A stretch of DNA of 64,000 nt, from NCBI RefSeq assembly GCF_030272615.1, contig NC_081409.1:532312291-532376290 (forward strand), read 5' to 3'. A program made the translations under genes and the position numbers. Source of the DNA: Cryptomeria japonica (lineage: Eukaryota; Streptophyta; Pinopsida; Cupressales; Cupressaceae). Shown here piece after piece: positions 1 through 11,004 of this stretch. Position 1 is the stretch's first letter. Each line of letters starts with the position of its first letter. The notes beneath the pieces are model-generated. The model was not told the DNA's origin and ran no database searches. It was given only the letters and a program-made list of their open reading frames with translations.

Positions 1-181
1 ACCATATCATAAGCACTATCGGAAAAATGCAGCAAAGAATGCATTTTCACCCACCCCCATGCTATTTTCTATTCATGATTCCAGCCGGTTCATACCTCCT
101 CACCAATCCTATGTCTATCCTAGCCTTTCATTTCGTAGGGAAACAACCTCCATTTGCAATTAGAAACACTAACACCAGCAG

Positions 182-847
182 TCACCGAATGACCGTTACT
201 CTAGCCACACTGGAAGGTACTAGCAGTATCAAAAAGAAATCCCACATTCTATTAGCATGAGTGGCTTTGTAACTTAATATCATACTTATGAATCTCACAT
301 TGATATCTTTTACATCATTAACCCTTAGAGATCTCTTATCGAATGTCGCACCTGTTAGGTCTATGACTAAATCATTGGAAACCTTCTTGTTTTTGTCTGG
401 CCTCTTACCGGTGGTTGGTAACCCTGTGACAGCTTTTACCGCTCCCTTGGTGATCTTATGAATTGCATCTAGCCAGAAAAATTCTCCATGAACTCTGCTT
501 AACACTATCCTAATCACATCCTTAGGAAATTCAGGAATGTTAAGGATTTCTGTGAATCCTAGGGTTTCAATAATCTTCTGTTCAGCTTTAACATTGCCGG
601 TATCATCACATATCTCGGTTTTATACATGGTTTTGATTTCCTCATCTCCTAACTCTTCAATGTTGTAGTGGATGTACATTCTAGGGTCTTCAGTATATAC
701 AACACCTTTAGGAATTTGAGAAAATACACCTAAGGTATCATCCTTCTTTGCTATCTCAGGGACTAATTGAAATACGGGCCTAGGTCTTTTAATTACTTCC
801 ACAACAGTAGGGTTTGCTATGTATTCAATTGTAGAGGTGGATGCCAT
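182..847 (-). pseudogene. NA1 ORF2, N-terminal 221 codons (unknown family, shared with NA2)
   Basis: The protein starts MASTST.. and aligns throughout with NA2 ORF2 (from 11005). Shared blocks include NPT.VEV..RPRP.F, IPKGVVY.ED...YIHY.IE.LG, LGFT.I..IPEF..., VLS.VHG...WLD and (L/I)TGAT.D. Conservation between two diverged elements argues for real coding. I recognise no known domain. After about residue 195 the match is lost and the frame ends at 182, so a frameshift or divergence is likely; the remainder lies off the window. It starts 302 bp downstream of the ORF1 end, against 353 bp in NA2. Confidence 0.7.
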
Positions 848-1149
848 GATTAAATACCTTTTTCTATCTTGGATGGATGAATGCTTGGAGTGTGCTTGCT
901 TCTTTCTTGAAATGCCTTAGCTCAGAATCTTTGTGCTCCCTAAAAGTTTGAAATCACGGTGAAATGAAATGGAGCCAAAACCTTATTTTGTATAATGTCT
1001 TTTCACCATCTACCACATTAATTGCATGCCAGTTAAGTATTCACTTAACATTGTTTGCCGGTAATAAGTGATTTTCAATTTCTTATCTCTAACCAAGGGA
1101 ATAATAGCATATGTGACATTAGATTGCCAAACCCTCAAGGAAATTTTCT

Positions 1150-2283
1150 TCAATTAGATGAAGAACTTCTTGCCGGTGGAGAACTGCTCTGTCCTGCCAG
1201 TGAAGCATTTGTTGGTTCTACTGGTGGAGGAGTATTCCCAATATTTAGATCAGTTTTTATAATCCATTGCTTTGAGAATTCTTGCTTAACCTCTTCAACT
1301 TTTTCTTTACCTTTCAAGCTAGCACTTTTGTTGTCTACCGGTGTACCTTTACTTCTACAAAATTTAGCAATATGCCCAATCTTGTTACATGCATAACAAG
1401 TTACATTATTTTTCTGAATAGCTTTCCCATAACCTATGCCGGTTTGTGTTCTGCATTGATTAGAGAAATGTCCAAATCTTCCACAAACATAACATCTCAC
1501 ATTCCTTCTGCAGTTTTCAAAGTTATGACCAACTTTGTTGCATTTGGAACATTGATCGGTGGGTGTATTGATATTCTAATAGTTCCTAGATCTACATTCA
1601 TTTGCCCTATGACCATACTTATTACAATTAAAGCATTTTCCATTGAATTTATAAGCATTAGGTGGTCTTATCGGTTTGCTGTGATCCTGAGTATTTGCAG
1701 TACCAAAGCTTTCACCAACTTCAAAGCCAATTCCAGAAGTGTCACCTTTAGGTTTTTGATTCTTCAATAAGGTACCAAGTTCTTCTGAGCTTTTCTTGAA
1801 TTTTTCTTTATGTTGATTTGTAGTTTCCAATTCCCTTTCCAAGATTTCTTTTTGTCTCATTAGTTCATTTGAGTCATTCTGAGTATGCATCAGATCTGTC
1901 TTCAACATGTCATTTTCATAGCTAAGTTTTGTGTTCTCATTTGCTGCATCACTTAGTCTTCTGGTCAATTCTTCTTCATTCTTCTTTCTATCCTCAATCT
2001 CTTTGCAAAATCTCATAGTCATATCCTGCATTTCATTTTTTGTTGTCATGATCTCTTGTTTCAGCTTGCTTATCATGTCATTAAGTGATTCCTTTTCATC
2101 ATTCTCAGTTTGCAATTTTTCACAAAGTTCTCTTCTTTTATTTCTTGCAACAGTAAGATTTTCTTGAAGTGCTTGAATGATATCCTGAGCTACTCTTAAA
2201 TCATCTTCTAATTTGATATTTTTCAACTTCTCTGCATCATAGTCTGTAAGAGCTCCTTCAATTTGCTTCATAAGATTTTCCAT
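1150..2283 (-). CDS. NA1 ORF1: coiled-coil protein with four CCHC zinc knuckles (gag-like), one internal TAG
   Basis: The frame has 378 codons from an ATG 58 nt downstream of the PBS. Residues ~1-200 are charged, Glu/Lys/Asn-rich and heptad-like, which suggests a long coiled coil. Four CCHC knuckles follow: CFNCNKYGHRANEC, CSKCNKVGHNFENC, CYVCGRFGHFSNQC and CYACNKIGHIAKFC. The end is a Ser-rich tail ..SSSSN. The only stop in the frame is TAG at 1576-1578, between knuckles 1 and 2; NA2 has a TAG at the same aligned codon. The knuckles are typical of nucleocapsid RNA binding. The capsid-like domain seen in CopA/C/D gag is absent, so this is a nucleocapsid-like protein rather than a full Gag. 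The start was chosen because upstream codons align with the non-coding leader of NA2. Read through, the product would be about 377 residues; terminated, about 235. Confidence 0.75.
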
Positions 2284-2340
2284 CTTTATTGGTGTCCAGA
2301 TCTTCCTCAAGCTGTTAGGCTTCTGAAAATAGAGGACCAG

Positions 2341-2352
2341 GCTCTGATACCA
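2341..2352 (-). other. NA1 primer-binding site (initiator Met-tRNA type)
   Basis: The minus strand reads TGGTATCAGAGC, the classic plant Copia PBS complementary to the 3' end of initiator methionine tRNA. It lies 2 nt inside the LTR end and fixes the LTR boundary and element orientation. Confidence 0.9.
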
Positions 2353-2354
2353 AT

Positions 2355-3134
2355 TGTTAGGATTCCCACAGATACTGAGAGGGGGCTGTGAATCAGTATC
2401 TAACCGGTGATAAGATTTTCTTAAGTTAAAACATGCAAAACATAAAATAACAGTGTACTGGTATGCAAGAATTAATGCAATAAATAGAATCAGAAACATC
2501 CACATGAAAAGAACACCATAACACAAGATGTTTAACGAGGAAACCCGGTGTGGGAAAAACCTCGGTGGGATTTTTGACCCATAATATTCACTCACTGGCC
2601 AATAAGAGAATATTACTTACAATAGGGGCTTGCACATGCAGGAAGGCCAACTGCCTAGAGCTCACTGCTCAATGAGAAGTCACACTGACTTACAATAAGG
2701 ATTATACTAATCCGATAACTTGTACTGCTTTACAATAGCATCTCCAATGCCAGATTCAGTACTGGTTCTTGCTCTATTCTTTACATATACCCTTGACCTA
2801 TAGTTCGCACATTAGGTCTGCCTAATAATTTTCTTTATGCTCGCTACATTACTTTTTTTTTAAATGTCTACAATGATCTCCTTTATATACAAGAGTCATT
2901 TTACAATTTGCCAAGTCGGCTTACAATAATAAACAAAATATTACATATCAAAAATCCTATCAGCCTTTATGCCAGTATACATCTTTTCTTCTATGGCGGT
3001 GCCGGTGCCAGTGTAGAGTGAACTTGTTGATGCCGGTGCACTGTCTTGCCGGTGCCATAGGATTGCAAGGTTGCCATCAATGACAAAACCTTCAATCACA
3101 TACAATGTCTCATTGGAGTGTCCATATGCCATCA
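2355..3134 (-). repeat. NA1 5' LTR (780 bp)
   Basis: On the minus strand it starts TGATGGCATATGGACACTC, resembling the NA2 LTR start TGTTGGCAATTGACACTC. It ends CCTAACA directly before the PBS. It contains the U5 block shared by the Copia LTRs here (around 2530-2575: GGTTTTTCCCACACC then GGGTTTCC) and a TATATA-like box near 2883-2890. Close to its 3' end is a 9 bp perfect hairpin (arms 2370-2378 and 2393-2401, AGATACTGA/TCAGTATCT). Confidence 0.75.
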
Positions 3135-4702
3135 TAGATATGATCTAAGACCTCCAAGTCCTTCTCAATATCTTCTAGGGCTTTCTTCTTTTCAATCTCA
3201 AGGTGTTTGCATCAAGTGTTTAACTAGGAACCCTACCATTTCAAGGTGTTTCCCACTTGCTCATCTTTGCTGTCTTGACCTCAATTTGTCAATTTTACCT
3301 CCTACTATTGTGAGTTGTTGCAGAGGTATGGAGGTGGCTTCTAACATCATTTTAATACCATTTGGGTCCATTTTAGGTTTGCATCCATTAGCTTTCTTAC
3401 CGATTTCACCACTTTGCCTAGAAAAGGGCTACAAGGAATGAGCCCCTATTAGGCCTCCAAATTCTGGTTTTCTAGGGATTGGAAGAAAATGGTCCAAAAG
3501 ACCCTACAACAAGGTTGGTTTTTATTCAAATAATCACATATCCCCAAGTGATTTTGGTGGTTTTGGTTTCCCAACTCATCGTACAATGCCCTAACCCAAA
3601 AATGAGGGTTTTGAAGGGTTTCTAGGCCTTCTAATTGGTAGTGACTTGTCAATTTTGTGAAATGGGCATCAAATGGTCTTTTCAAGGCTTCTCCTTGCAT
3701 TAGAAACTCTGTAGGAACTTCATGGACCCCTCCAAAAGGTTTGGTTGTGGTTTTATGCTCACTCCTGCCCTTTACACTCTAATTTCACCCTGTCTTCTCT
3801 AGCCGGGTTGCTCCTGGACTTGCCTAGAACAAGGTGACAGTCATATCAATATTCATCTCCAGAAGTTATCGCTACATATCTACACTGTACAAGTGGTTTA
3901 CTTCCATGTCCCAATAGGCCATGATGGTAGCACAAAGGCATTTCATGGGGTAACCATTTTACACAAAATTGCTATGTACAAGCCAAAACTGGCTGTTTGA
4001 AAACAAAACTTGGAAAACACCAACACACACTATCTACTAAGATTGAAATGAAACAAATGAATCTGAACATACCAAAGAAACTCAATCCATTACTGGATCA
4101 ATGTATTAAATCCATTTGCATTCACATTATGAGCAAAATAAGCCAAAATAGTGACAAACAGTCCGAAAATGAGTAGTTTCAGATTGTTGATCATACAAAA
4201 ACAAAACTCCAAACTTGGTAACCATGAAAGAGGAGGTTTTTATAATCTTCCCCATTTGTGGAGGCATTCTAGGGCATTGTTCTATCCCTAAGTCCATCAC
4301 TAAGCATTTTAGGACAAAAATTGTCATGACAACTTTCAAAAGTTGTCATGATAACTTTTGCAACTTTGCACTTTTTGCTTTTCTAACCTATGAAACCCAT
4401 TCTAAGTCATTACTCATGACTTTTAAAGAATTCATTAGAATATTCTAAACCTCACTCATGCTCATACCAATTTTTACCACTTTTGACCATCAAGAAGGTA
4501 AATTTCCTACTCAAACCACTACTTATGCACAAAATGCAAACCTAAGAAGAAACTAACTCAATCTAGGCCTACATTTGACTCATCACACTCACAGTTTGGA
4601 CCCTCCTGGAGTCCTTATTAAGTACCTGACTTGGATAATGTCAATAAAAAATCAAAAATTGAGAAAAGACTATAAGCCTAAGTCCTAGGTGCTCCTGCAC
4701 CA
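3135..4702. other. Unassigned sequence between NA1 and CopA
   Basis: About 1.57 kb with only short, unconvincing reading frames. It has no LTR ends, PBS, PPT or protein motif that I recognise. It is probably older transposon or intergenic sequence into which NA1 inserted and against which CopA is truncated. The right end, just before 4703, reads GTGCTCCTGCACC, a small palindrome. Confidence 0.4.
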
Positions 4703-5253
4703 ATAACATAGGATTGGGATATAGGATTATCTGTGTGCGAATAATGTTGTAATCATATGCGAAGGTTTTGGTTGATCATAGGTGATCGAATTGGGTTTGT
4801 GAAAGAGGTTTAAGACCTCTGGTATTAAGCTTAACTTAAACTATACTCAAGCATAGGAGATGCTATTCTTGCAGTTCACTCATCTTTACGGATTGTAGTA
4901 TGGATTTCTTTGTAGTCAGTGAGGCTCCTTTTGTGATGAGAAGTGTGCCTTCCTATATGTGTAGAACCCTATTATTGTAATCACATACTTGCTGCAAAAG
5001 TATTATCTGACTATGGGTAGGCTTACCACCATGGTTTTTTCCTTTATTGGGTTTTCCATGTACAAATCTTGGTGTTATGTGTTATGGATGGTTGGTTAAT
5101 TATTTAGTAATTCATGTTTATGCTTAACTATAGCATATTCTATTCCGATATTTGGTTTATGTATTCCGGTAGAAGTTTTTGTGAGATTAAAGTTTTATAA
5201 TATATTGACAATTGATTCATCCCCCTCTCAATTGTCCACTAATTATCCTAACA
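4703..5253 (+). repeat. CopA 5' LTR, 5'-truncated (R-U5 part only)
   Basis: Aligns with 17351-17916 of the 3' LTR. The U3 part (about 670 bp) is missing. The retained part begins about 32 bp downstream of where the TATA box lies in the 3' LTR (17319). It carries the U5 block (5030-5075) and a perfect 9 bp hairpin, arms GACAATTGA (5207-5215) and TCAATTGTC (5228-5236). It ends CCTAACA. Confidence 0.85.
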
Positions 5254-5255
5254 AT

Positions 5256-5267
5256 TGGTATTAGAGC
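5256..5267 (+). other. CopA primer-binding site
   Basis: TGGTATTAGAGC follows the LTR end by 2 nt and differs by one base (C to T) from the canonical initiator Met-tRNA PBS. Confidence 0.85.
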
Positions 5268-5310
5268 TTGGTCCTCTTTTTCAGAAGCTTAACCGCTTGA
5301 GGAAGATCCT

Positions 5311-8300
5311 ATGACAACTAATAATTCAACTGCATTTGATTTCTAGAGAGAAACCCCTAAGCTTGATTCAACACATTACAAAGTATGGAAAATTTGGATG
5401 GAGAATCATTTGAGATGTATTGGGAAAGAAATTTGGGAGATCACAGAGAAAGGCTATACTCCTCATAATTCAGCATCTGGCAATCCTCCTCTGACAAGCC
5501 TGGATAAGGACATTGAAAATGATTGTAGATCTAGAGAAGCACTCTTGAGAGTACTATCTGATAAAAAAATTATGGGTTTAATTGACCAATCTAATGAAAA
5601 CTCTATATGGGATAGGTTGGAAGCTTGGAATGAAGGTGACCCTACTGTTAAAATTACTAAACTTGATGGTTACCAGGTAAGATATGAGAAAATGAATATG
5701 GAAGAAGATGAAAGGATTACTACTTTCATGGAAAGAGTTAATGAAATTGTTATGGGAATTCAATGCTGTGGTGGATCTCTTAGTGAAGTTGAGATTGTTT
5801 CTAAAGTTTTGAGAGATTTTCCACCAACTTACAAGATGAAGGCTACTGCAATTAATGAGATGAGAACAATTTCTAACACTTCTGTTAACCGGGTTACTTT
5901 GGCTAGAAAATTGTCTACTTTTGAGCTTGATGAATTTCATCCTCAAGGAACTGCAAAGATTGAATATACTTTTCATGCACCTGCATAATCAACTGGAAAG
6001 AGTGATTGGAAAGATTTATATGCAAAGGAACTGAATGAAATGAAGAAAGAAGATGAAGAGTTTGAGGAATTGGAAGCCCTATTTGCTAGAAGAGTACCTA
6101 AAGGTCCTGCTGGAAGTAAGTATGAAGGAAAATCACTTTTTAAATGTTTTGCATGTAATAAGATAGGTCATTTTGTATCTAGATGTCTTGAGAGGAATTC
6201 AAGATTTGAAGAGAGAGCTAGAAGATCTTTTAGGCCTACCCATGATTATCATAACAAGTGTAAGTATAGGAGAAATAGAGACAAATCATGTTACTATGCG
6301 GATGAGGAAGGTGTAACTGGTTATGATGATTAACCAACACAAGATTCGACTAGTGGATTCGGTAGTGGTAAGGAATAGGTATTTTTGGCTATTAAGGAAG
6401 ATGCTTTGGTACTTGTTGTTCAAAATGAGGAAAAGGCCCTTGTTGCTAAAATTGAAGACAAGGATGAATGGGTGATAGACAGTAGTTGTTCACATCATAT
6501 GATTGGAGATAAAAGGAAGTTTTTATCCTTGCAAGAATTTGATGGTGGACTGGTTATATTTGGAGATGACAAAGAATGCATGATCAGAGGAAGAGGAACT
6601 ATATCATTGTATGGTAAGCATAATAGTGATAATATTTATTATGTTGAAGGTTTAAGGCATAATCTCTTGAGTGTAGGACAGTTGGTGGATAAGGGATTTC
6701 AATTATAGTCCAAGGATGGAAAATTCAAAATCGTTAACAGATCTGGTTTGGAGATTGCAACCAGGACACAGACTAAAGGTAACATCTTTCATTTCAACTC
6801 TGGTGAGAAGACATGTTTGATTGCACAAATTGATGAGAGTTGACTATGGCATAAGAGGTTGTGTCATGTGAATTTTGATTGCATTGTAAAGATTAGTTCA
6901 ACTAAGGTTGTTAGAGATATACCTAAGATTGTGAAGCCCTATAATCCGGTATGTAAGGAATGTCAATTGGGAAAGAAGGTCATAACTTATTTTAAGAGTA
7001 TTCAAGATAAATCTAATGATGTTCTTGATCTTATTCATACTGATTTATGTGGTCCTGCTAGAATAAAGAGTTTTCAGGGTGATAGATATTTTATGCTAAT
7101 GATTGATGACTATTCTAGAATGACTGGGGTTACTTTTCTAAGGGAGAAATCTAAAGCTTTTGAAAAATTTAAGATCTTTAAAGCTAAAGTTGAGACAAAT
7201 AAAGGGTTGAAGATTAAATTCTTAAGGTCAGATTAGGGTGGTGAATTCACATTTGGTGAATTTAAGAGTTATTGTGAGAAGCATGGGATAAGGAGACAAT
7301 TGTCTGCCCCTTGAACACCTCAGTAGAATGGTGTTGTGGAAAGAAAGAACAAAATTATCTTGGATGCGGCTAGAACTATGATGATGGAAGTTAATTTTCC
7401 TTATATCTATTGGAGAGAAGTTGTGAGCATGACAGTATACACATTCAATAGAGTTCATATCAAAGGAGACATCGATAAGACACCTTATGAGTTATGGTTT
7501 GGTCATACACCTTTAGTTAAGTATTTTAGAATCTTCGGTAGTAAATGCTATATCAAAAGAGATGATTCCATTGGAAAGTTTGATCCTAGATGTGATGAAG
7601 GGATATTTCTCAGTTATTCTAATGAAAACAAAGCATATAAATGTTATAACAAGAGATTGTAGAGAATTCTAGAGAGCGCTAATATCAAGGTGAATGAGCT
7701 ATACAAAGGTCAAATTAGAACTTATGAGAGAGAACCAGAAGTGGAGATGATCATAACTGAACCGGTAGAACCTGTACCAGAAAAAAATGTTGAACCAGTT
7801 ACTCTGGCAGTATTAGTAAATTCAACAGTGACTAAAGATCAGAGCAAGGAAACAAAAATTCAGAAGACTCCTCGGTATGTAAAATTAAATCATTCAAAAG
7901 ATGAGATCATTGGAGACAAGAACAAAGGAGTAATGACAAGAAGAAGGCTGGCAACTAATGAGGTATGCTTAATTTATCAAGTTGAACTGACATCAGTTAT
8001 TGAAGCTTGTAAAGATGAATGTTGGATGAAAGATATGGAAGATGAATTAGATCAGATTGAAAAGAACAACACATGGACTTTAGTTCTCCGACCTAAAAAT
8101 AAGAATGTTATTGGAACTAAATGAATTTTTAGGAACAAATTGAATGAGGATGGACAATTTGTGAGGAATAAGGGTAGATTGGTATGTAAAGGATATTCTC
8201 AGAAGGAAGGAATTGATTATGATGAGACTTTTGTTCCACTAGCTAGGATTGAAGCTGTGAGATTATTTCTTGCTTATGCTGCCCATAAGAAATACAAGGT

Positions 8301-8549
8301 TTATTAGATGGATGTTAAATGTGCATTTTTGAATGGAGATCTTGAAAAGGAGGTTTATATTGAGAAACCTAATGGTTTTTCACTTTTCAATGATAAAAAA
8401 ATGGTTTGCAGGTTAAGGAAAGCATTATATGGATTGAAACAAGCCCCTAGAGCTTGGTATGCCAGATTGGAAAAATATCTTTTGAAGCTTGGTTTCACTA
8501 AAGGTAATGCTGACAATAACTTATATTATAAGATCACTGATGATGACAT
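5311..8549 (+). pseudogene. CopA gag-pol, N-terminal part: gag, protease, integrase, start of reverse transcriptase
   Basis: Opens at ATG 5311 (MTTNNSTAFDF). In order: a Copia-type gag domain (to ~5980), a CCHC knuckle CFACNKIGHFVSRC (near 6145-6186), the protease box WVIDSSCSHHM near 6470 (DSG of CopD is DSS here), a GAG-pre-integrase segment LCHVNFDCIVK (6859 on) with CKECQLGK, an integrase core with D at IHTDLCGP, D at MLMIDDYSR and E at NGVVERKN (7330 on), and an RT start with KCAFLNGDLEKEVYIEKP (8308 on). At least ten in-frame stops occur (5344 TAG, ~5986, ~6331, ~6376, ~6706, ~6841, ~7234, ~7312, ~7660, ~8122, ~8306). Where CopC or CopD keep the sense codon, most stops are C-to-T or G-to-A changes. 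The frame is cut at 8549 by NA2 just before the catalytic VDD motif. It is non-functional. Confidence 0.88.
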
Positions 8550-8554
8550 ATTGA

Positions 8555-9461
8555 TGTTGGCAATTGACACTCATTTGATTGGTTTCAATATGTTTTCATT
8601 GATGGTAACATGTTCTGGCTTTCATATTTTAGTTTGGTTGTTTACCGACAGACACTTCACTGGCACCGACATGTATCTTCACTAGTAGGAAGAATTATTT
8701 GGGTACTGACATTGAAGGCTGACATAATTTACATTCAGGATACCGGTATTGGAGGTTGACATCATTTGGGAGATCTGGAAATTGACAATTGATTTTGATA
8801 TTTATGTATTTATATAATTGAGCCAACATGTATACTCATTTTTTAATTATCTATGTAATCTGACATAAGGCATGAAGGATTGTAAGGGTATATAGGTCAG
8901 CTGATTAGATCATTTTGTGATATGAGATGTAATGAAGAATATGAGAGATATGAGAGTGATATTTGTAATGCAAGGAATGTTGATTATATAAGAGGTTATT
9001 CTAGTAAGGGTTTAGGGTTTCAGAACTAGAATAGTCAAAGCTTAACCAGAACTGTATTCAAGCATAGGAGATGCTATAATTGAAGTTCACTCATTTTTAT
9101 AGATTGTTGTCTGGATTTGTATGTAGTTAGTGAGACTCCTTTTCTGACGAGTAGTGTTATCTAGGCTATAAGCCTTCCTGCAAGTGTAGGCCTCCATATT
9201 TTGTAATATCTTTTCATATGGCCAGTGGATTGATATTGTGGGTCACAAATCCCACCGTGGTTTTTCCTCTTTGAGGTTTTCCATGTATAATTCTCTGTGT
9301 TATGGTATTCATTTGTGTGATTGGCTTATTGATTTCTTTACTTCTTTCAATCTTATATGCATTGGTTTACCAGTTGGTGAATGCATGTTATCATAAGGTT
9401 AAAATTGAATATTTTGGTAGAACACTGATTCACCCCCCCTTAGTGTTCTTGGATTCCAAAA
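8555..9461 (+). repeat. NA2 5' LTR (907 bp)
   Basis: Begins TGTTGGCAATTGACACTC, identical to the 3' LTR start. A TATATA box lies at 8889-8894 (GGGTATATAGGTCAG, also in the 3' LTR near 14793). The U5 block is near 9246-9300. The terminal hairpin has arms GAACACTGA (9420-9428) and TTAGTGTTC (9440-9448), nine pairs with one G-U. Confidence 0.9.
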
Positions 9462-9463
9462 AT

Positions 9464-9475
9464 TGGTATAAGATC
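9464..9475 (+). other. NA2 primer-binding site (decayed)
   Basis: TGGTATAAGATC is two substitutions from the TGGTATCAGAGC site of NA1, at the same position 2 nt after the LTR end. Confidence 0.75.
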
Positions 9476-9529
9476 CTTGTGCCTTAGAGGAAGTTTAATA
9501 GCTTGAGGGAGATCCTGAATCCAGAATCC

Positions 9530-10651
9530 ATGGATATGAGTATGGAAAGACAACTTGAGGTAGCACTTGAAGATTATGATGCTGAAAGGATGAAGAACTT
9601 GAAGTTACAAGATGAGTTGAATTCTACTAAGGAATTCATTCTTATCATATAGGAGAGGTTTTCATCTATTCAAGCTAGGAAGAAGGAAATTTTGCAAAAT
9701 CAGGATAATGATGAGAAAGATACCCTTAATGAAAGATGTCAAAAGCTGAGTTAGGAGAATATGGTCATGAGGAATGAAATGCAAGCCCTAACTATGAGAA
9801 TGTCAATGGAGATTAAAGACCAAAAGATGAATGAAGAAAACCTTGGGAGATCTCTGAAAGATAGATATGAAGAATGCATCGGGTTGGTTCATGAAAATGA
9901 TATGTTGAGAACTGATTTAGTCCAATACCAAAGAAATGAACAAGAACTTGAAAGAAAAATGATAATCCTAAGAGATGATCTGACTATTGCAAGTGAGTAC
10001 AAGGAAAAATTCAAGATTAGTTCAACACAGCTTAATGAATTATTGAAAAGTCCAAGAAAGAATGGAGATTCCAATGGACTTGTATTTGAACAAGGTCAAT
10101 GCTCTGGTACTACAAATGAAGATCAAAACCAGAAGACATCGGTAAGGAAGCTTAATGCTTACAAATTTAATGGTATATGCTTTTTTTGTAATAAGTTTGG
10201 TCACATGGTTAGGTAATGTAGAAATAGAGAAAATTAGGACTATAATTCTGCTCCCGGTCAATGTTCTAAATACAATAAGTATGGTCATAAGATAGAAGAT
10301 TGTAGAATGAATGTTAAGTGTTATACATGTAGAAAATTTGGACATATGGCTAATCAGTGTAGATCAGGCAATTATACTGGTTATAGAAAATCAATTCAAA
10401 AGAACAATGTTACATGTTATACATGCAACAAGATTGGACACATAGCTAAGTTGTATAGAAGAAAAAATCCACTGGTTGGCAATGATGGATCAAATGATAA
10501 AAGGAAAGAGAAGGTCAATAAAATCCGACAAGATCATATCAAGAAATGGGTCAAGAAGATAGATGATTAATCAATAGATGGGAATGCTCTAGTTACTCAA
10601 TTGGAATAGGAGGTTTCTCCTGCACTGACAAGAATCTCATCCAGTAACTAA
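9530..10651 (+). pseudogene. NA2 ORF1: coiled-coil/four zinc-knuckle gag-like protein, decayed
   Basis: One 374-codon frame from ATG 9530 to TAA 10649-10651, collinear with NA1 ORF1 (378 codons). Charged coiled-coil residues (e.g. ENDMLRTDL, also in NA1) are followed by KLNAYKFNGICF and four knuckles: CFFCNKFGHMVR.C, CSKYNKYGHKIEDC (second Cys now Tyr), CYTCRKFGHMANQC and CYTCNKIGHIAKLY (last Cys now Tyr). It ends SSSN like NA1. In-frame stops lie near 9650, 9754, 10215, 10235-10237 (TAG), 10568 and 10607. The 10235 TAG aligns codon for codon with the single TAG of NA1, eight codons before knuckle 2; the others are private decay. Likely role is nucleocapsid-type RNA binding. Confidence 0.8.
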
Positions 10652-11004
10652 GGTAGATGCCTTTTGGTAGGAAAAATTCATGATAATAATGCTTAATCCT
10701 GAGAAGAGGTTCTGGAAGATGTTCCAGACATTGGAAAGGTTTATCCGACATGGAGATGCTCGATTGAGATCCGGTATGTTTCACCAGAATTCATTCATAT
10801 CAATGACATATTAGTATTTCTTGAAGGTTAAAAGGTTTAATCCACTTCATTTTTGATCACCTTGCATTTAGAGCGATACAAAGTGAGTCTAAGGTGATTC
10901 AATGTGATCAGATATTTTCTTCAGCATTTTCACCAGCGATCATAAGAGTTCCTTAAGGTTTCCGACAACTATTTCTCAGGTACTTATCAAATTTATCTTT
11001 CAAC
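10652..11004 (+). other. NA2 spacer between ORF1 and ORF2
   Basis: 353 bp with stops in all frames and no conserved protein. NA1 has a 302 bp spacer at the same place. How ORF2 would be translated (separate mRNA, splicing or internal entry) cannot be told from the sequence. Confidence 0.5.

Larger units (their letters stand above)
1..3134 (-). mobile_element. NA1: partial non-autonomous LTR element (5' LTR, ORF1, start of ORF2)
   Basis: Read on the minus strand, the order is 5' LTR (3134-2355), primer-binding site (2352-2341), coiled-coil/zinc-knuckle ORF1 (2283-1150), then ORF2 (847 to 182). The element runs off the left edge of the window, so its 3' LTR and target duplication cannot be seen. 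ORF1 and ORF2 match those of NA2 (8555-15352) in order, size and protein sequence, which places both in one family. No protease, integrase or reverse transcriptase is visible. The 5 bp beyond the LTR (3135-3139, TAGAT) would be the target duplication. Confidence 0.8.

Noticed and set aside
27-260. Plus-strand 77-codon ORF at the left edge
   Set aside because: It overlaps the antisense of NA1 ORF2 and the decayed sequence beyond it; no protein features.
4703-5253. CopA as a processed, LINE-retroposed transcript
   Set aside because: The 3' LTR is complete through U5 and there is no poly(A) tail, which a retroposed R-U5...U3-R transcript would not show.
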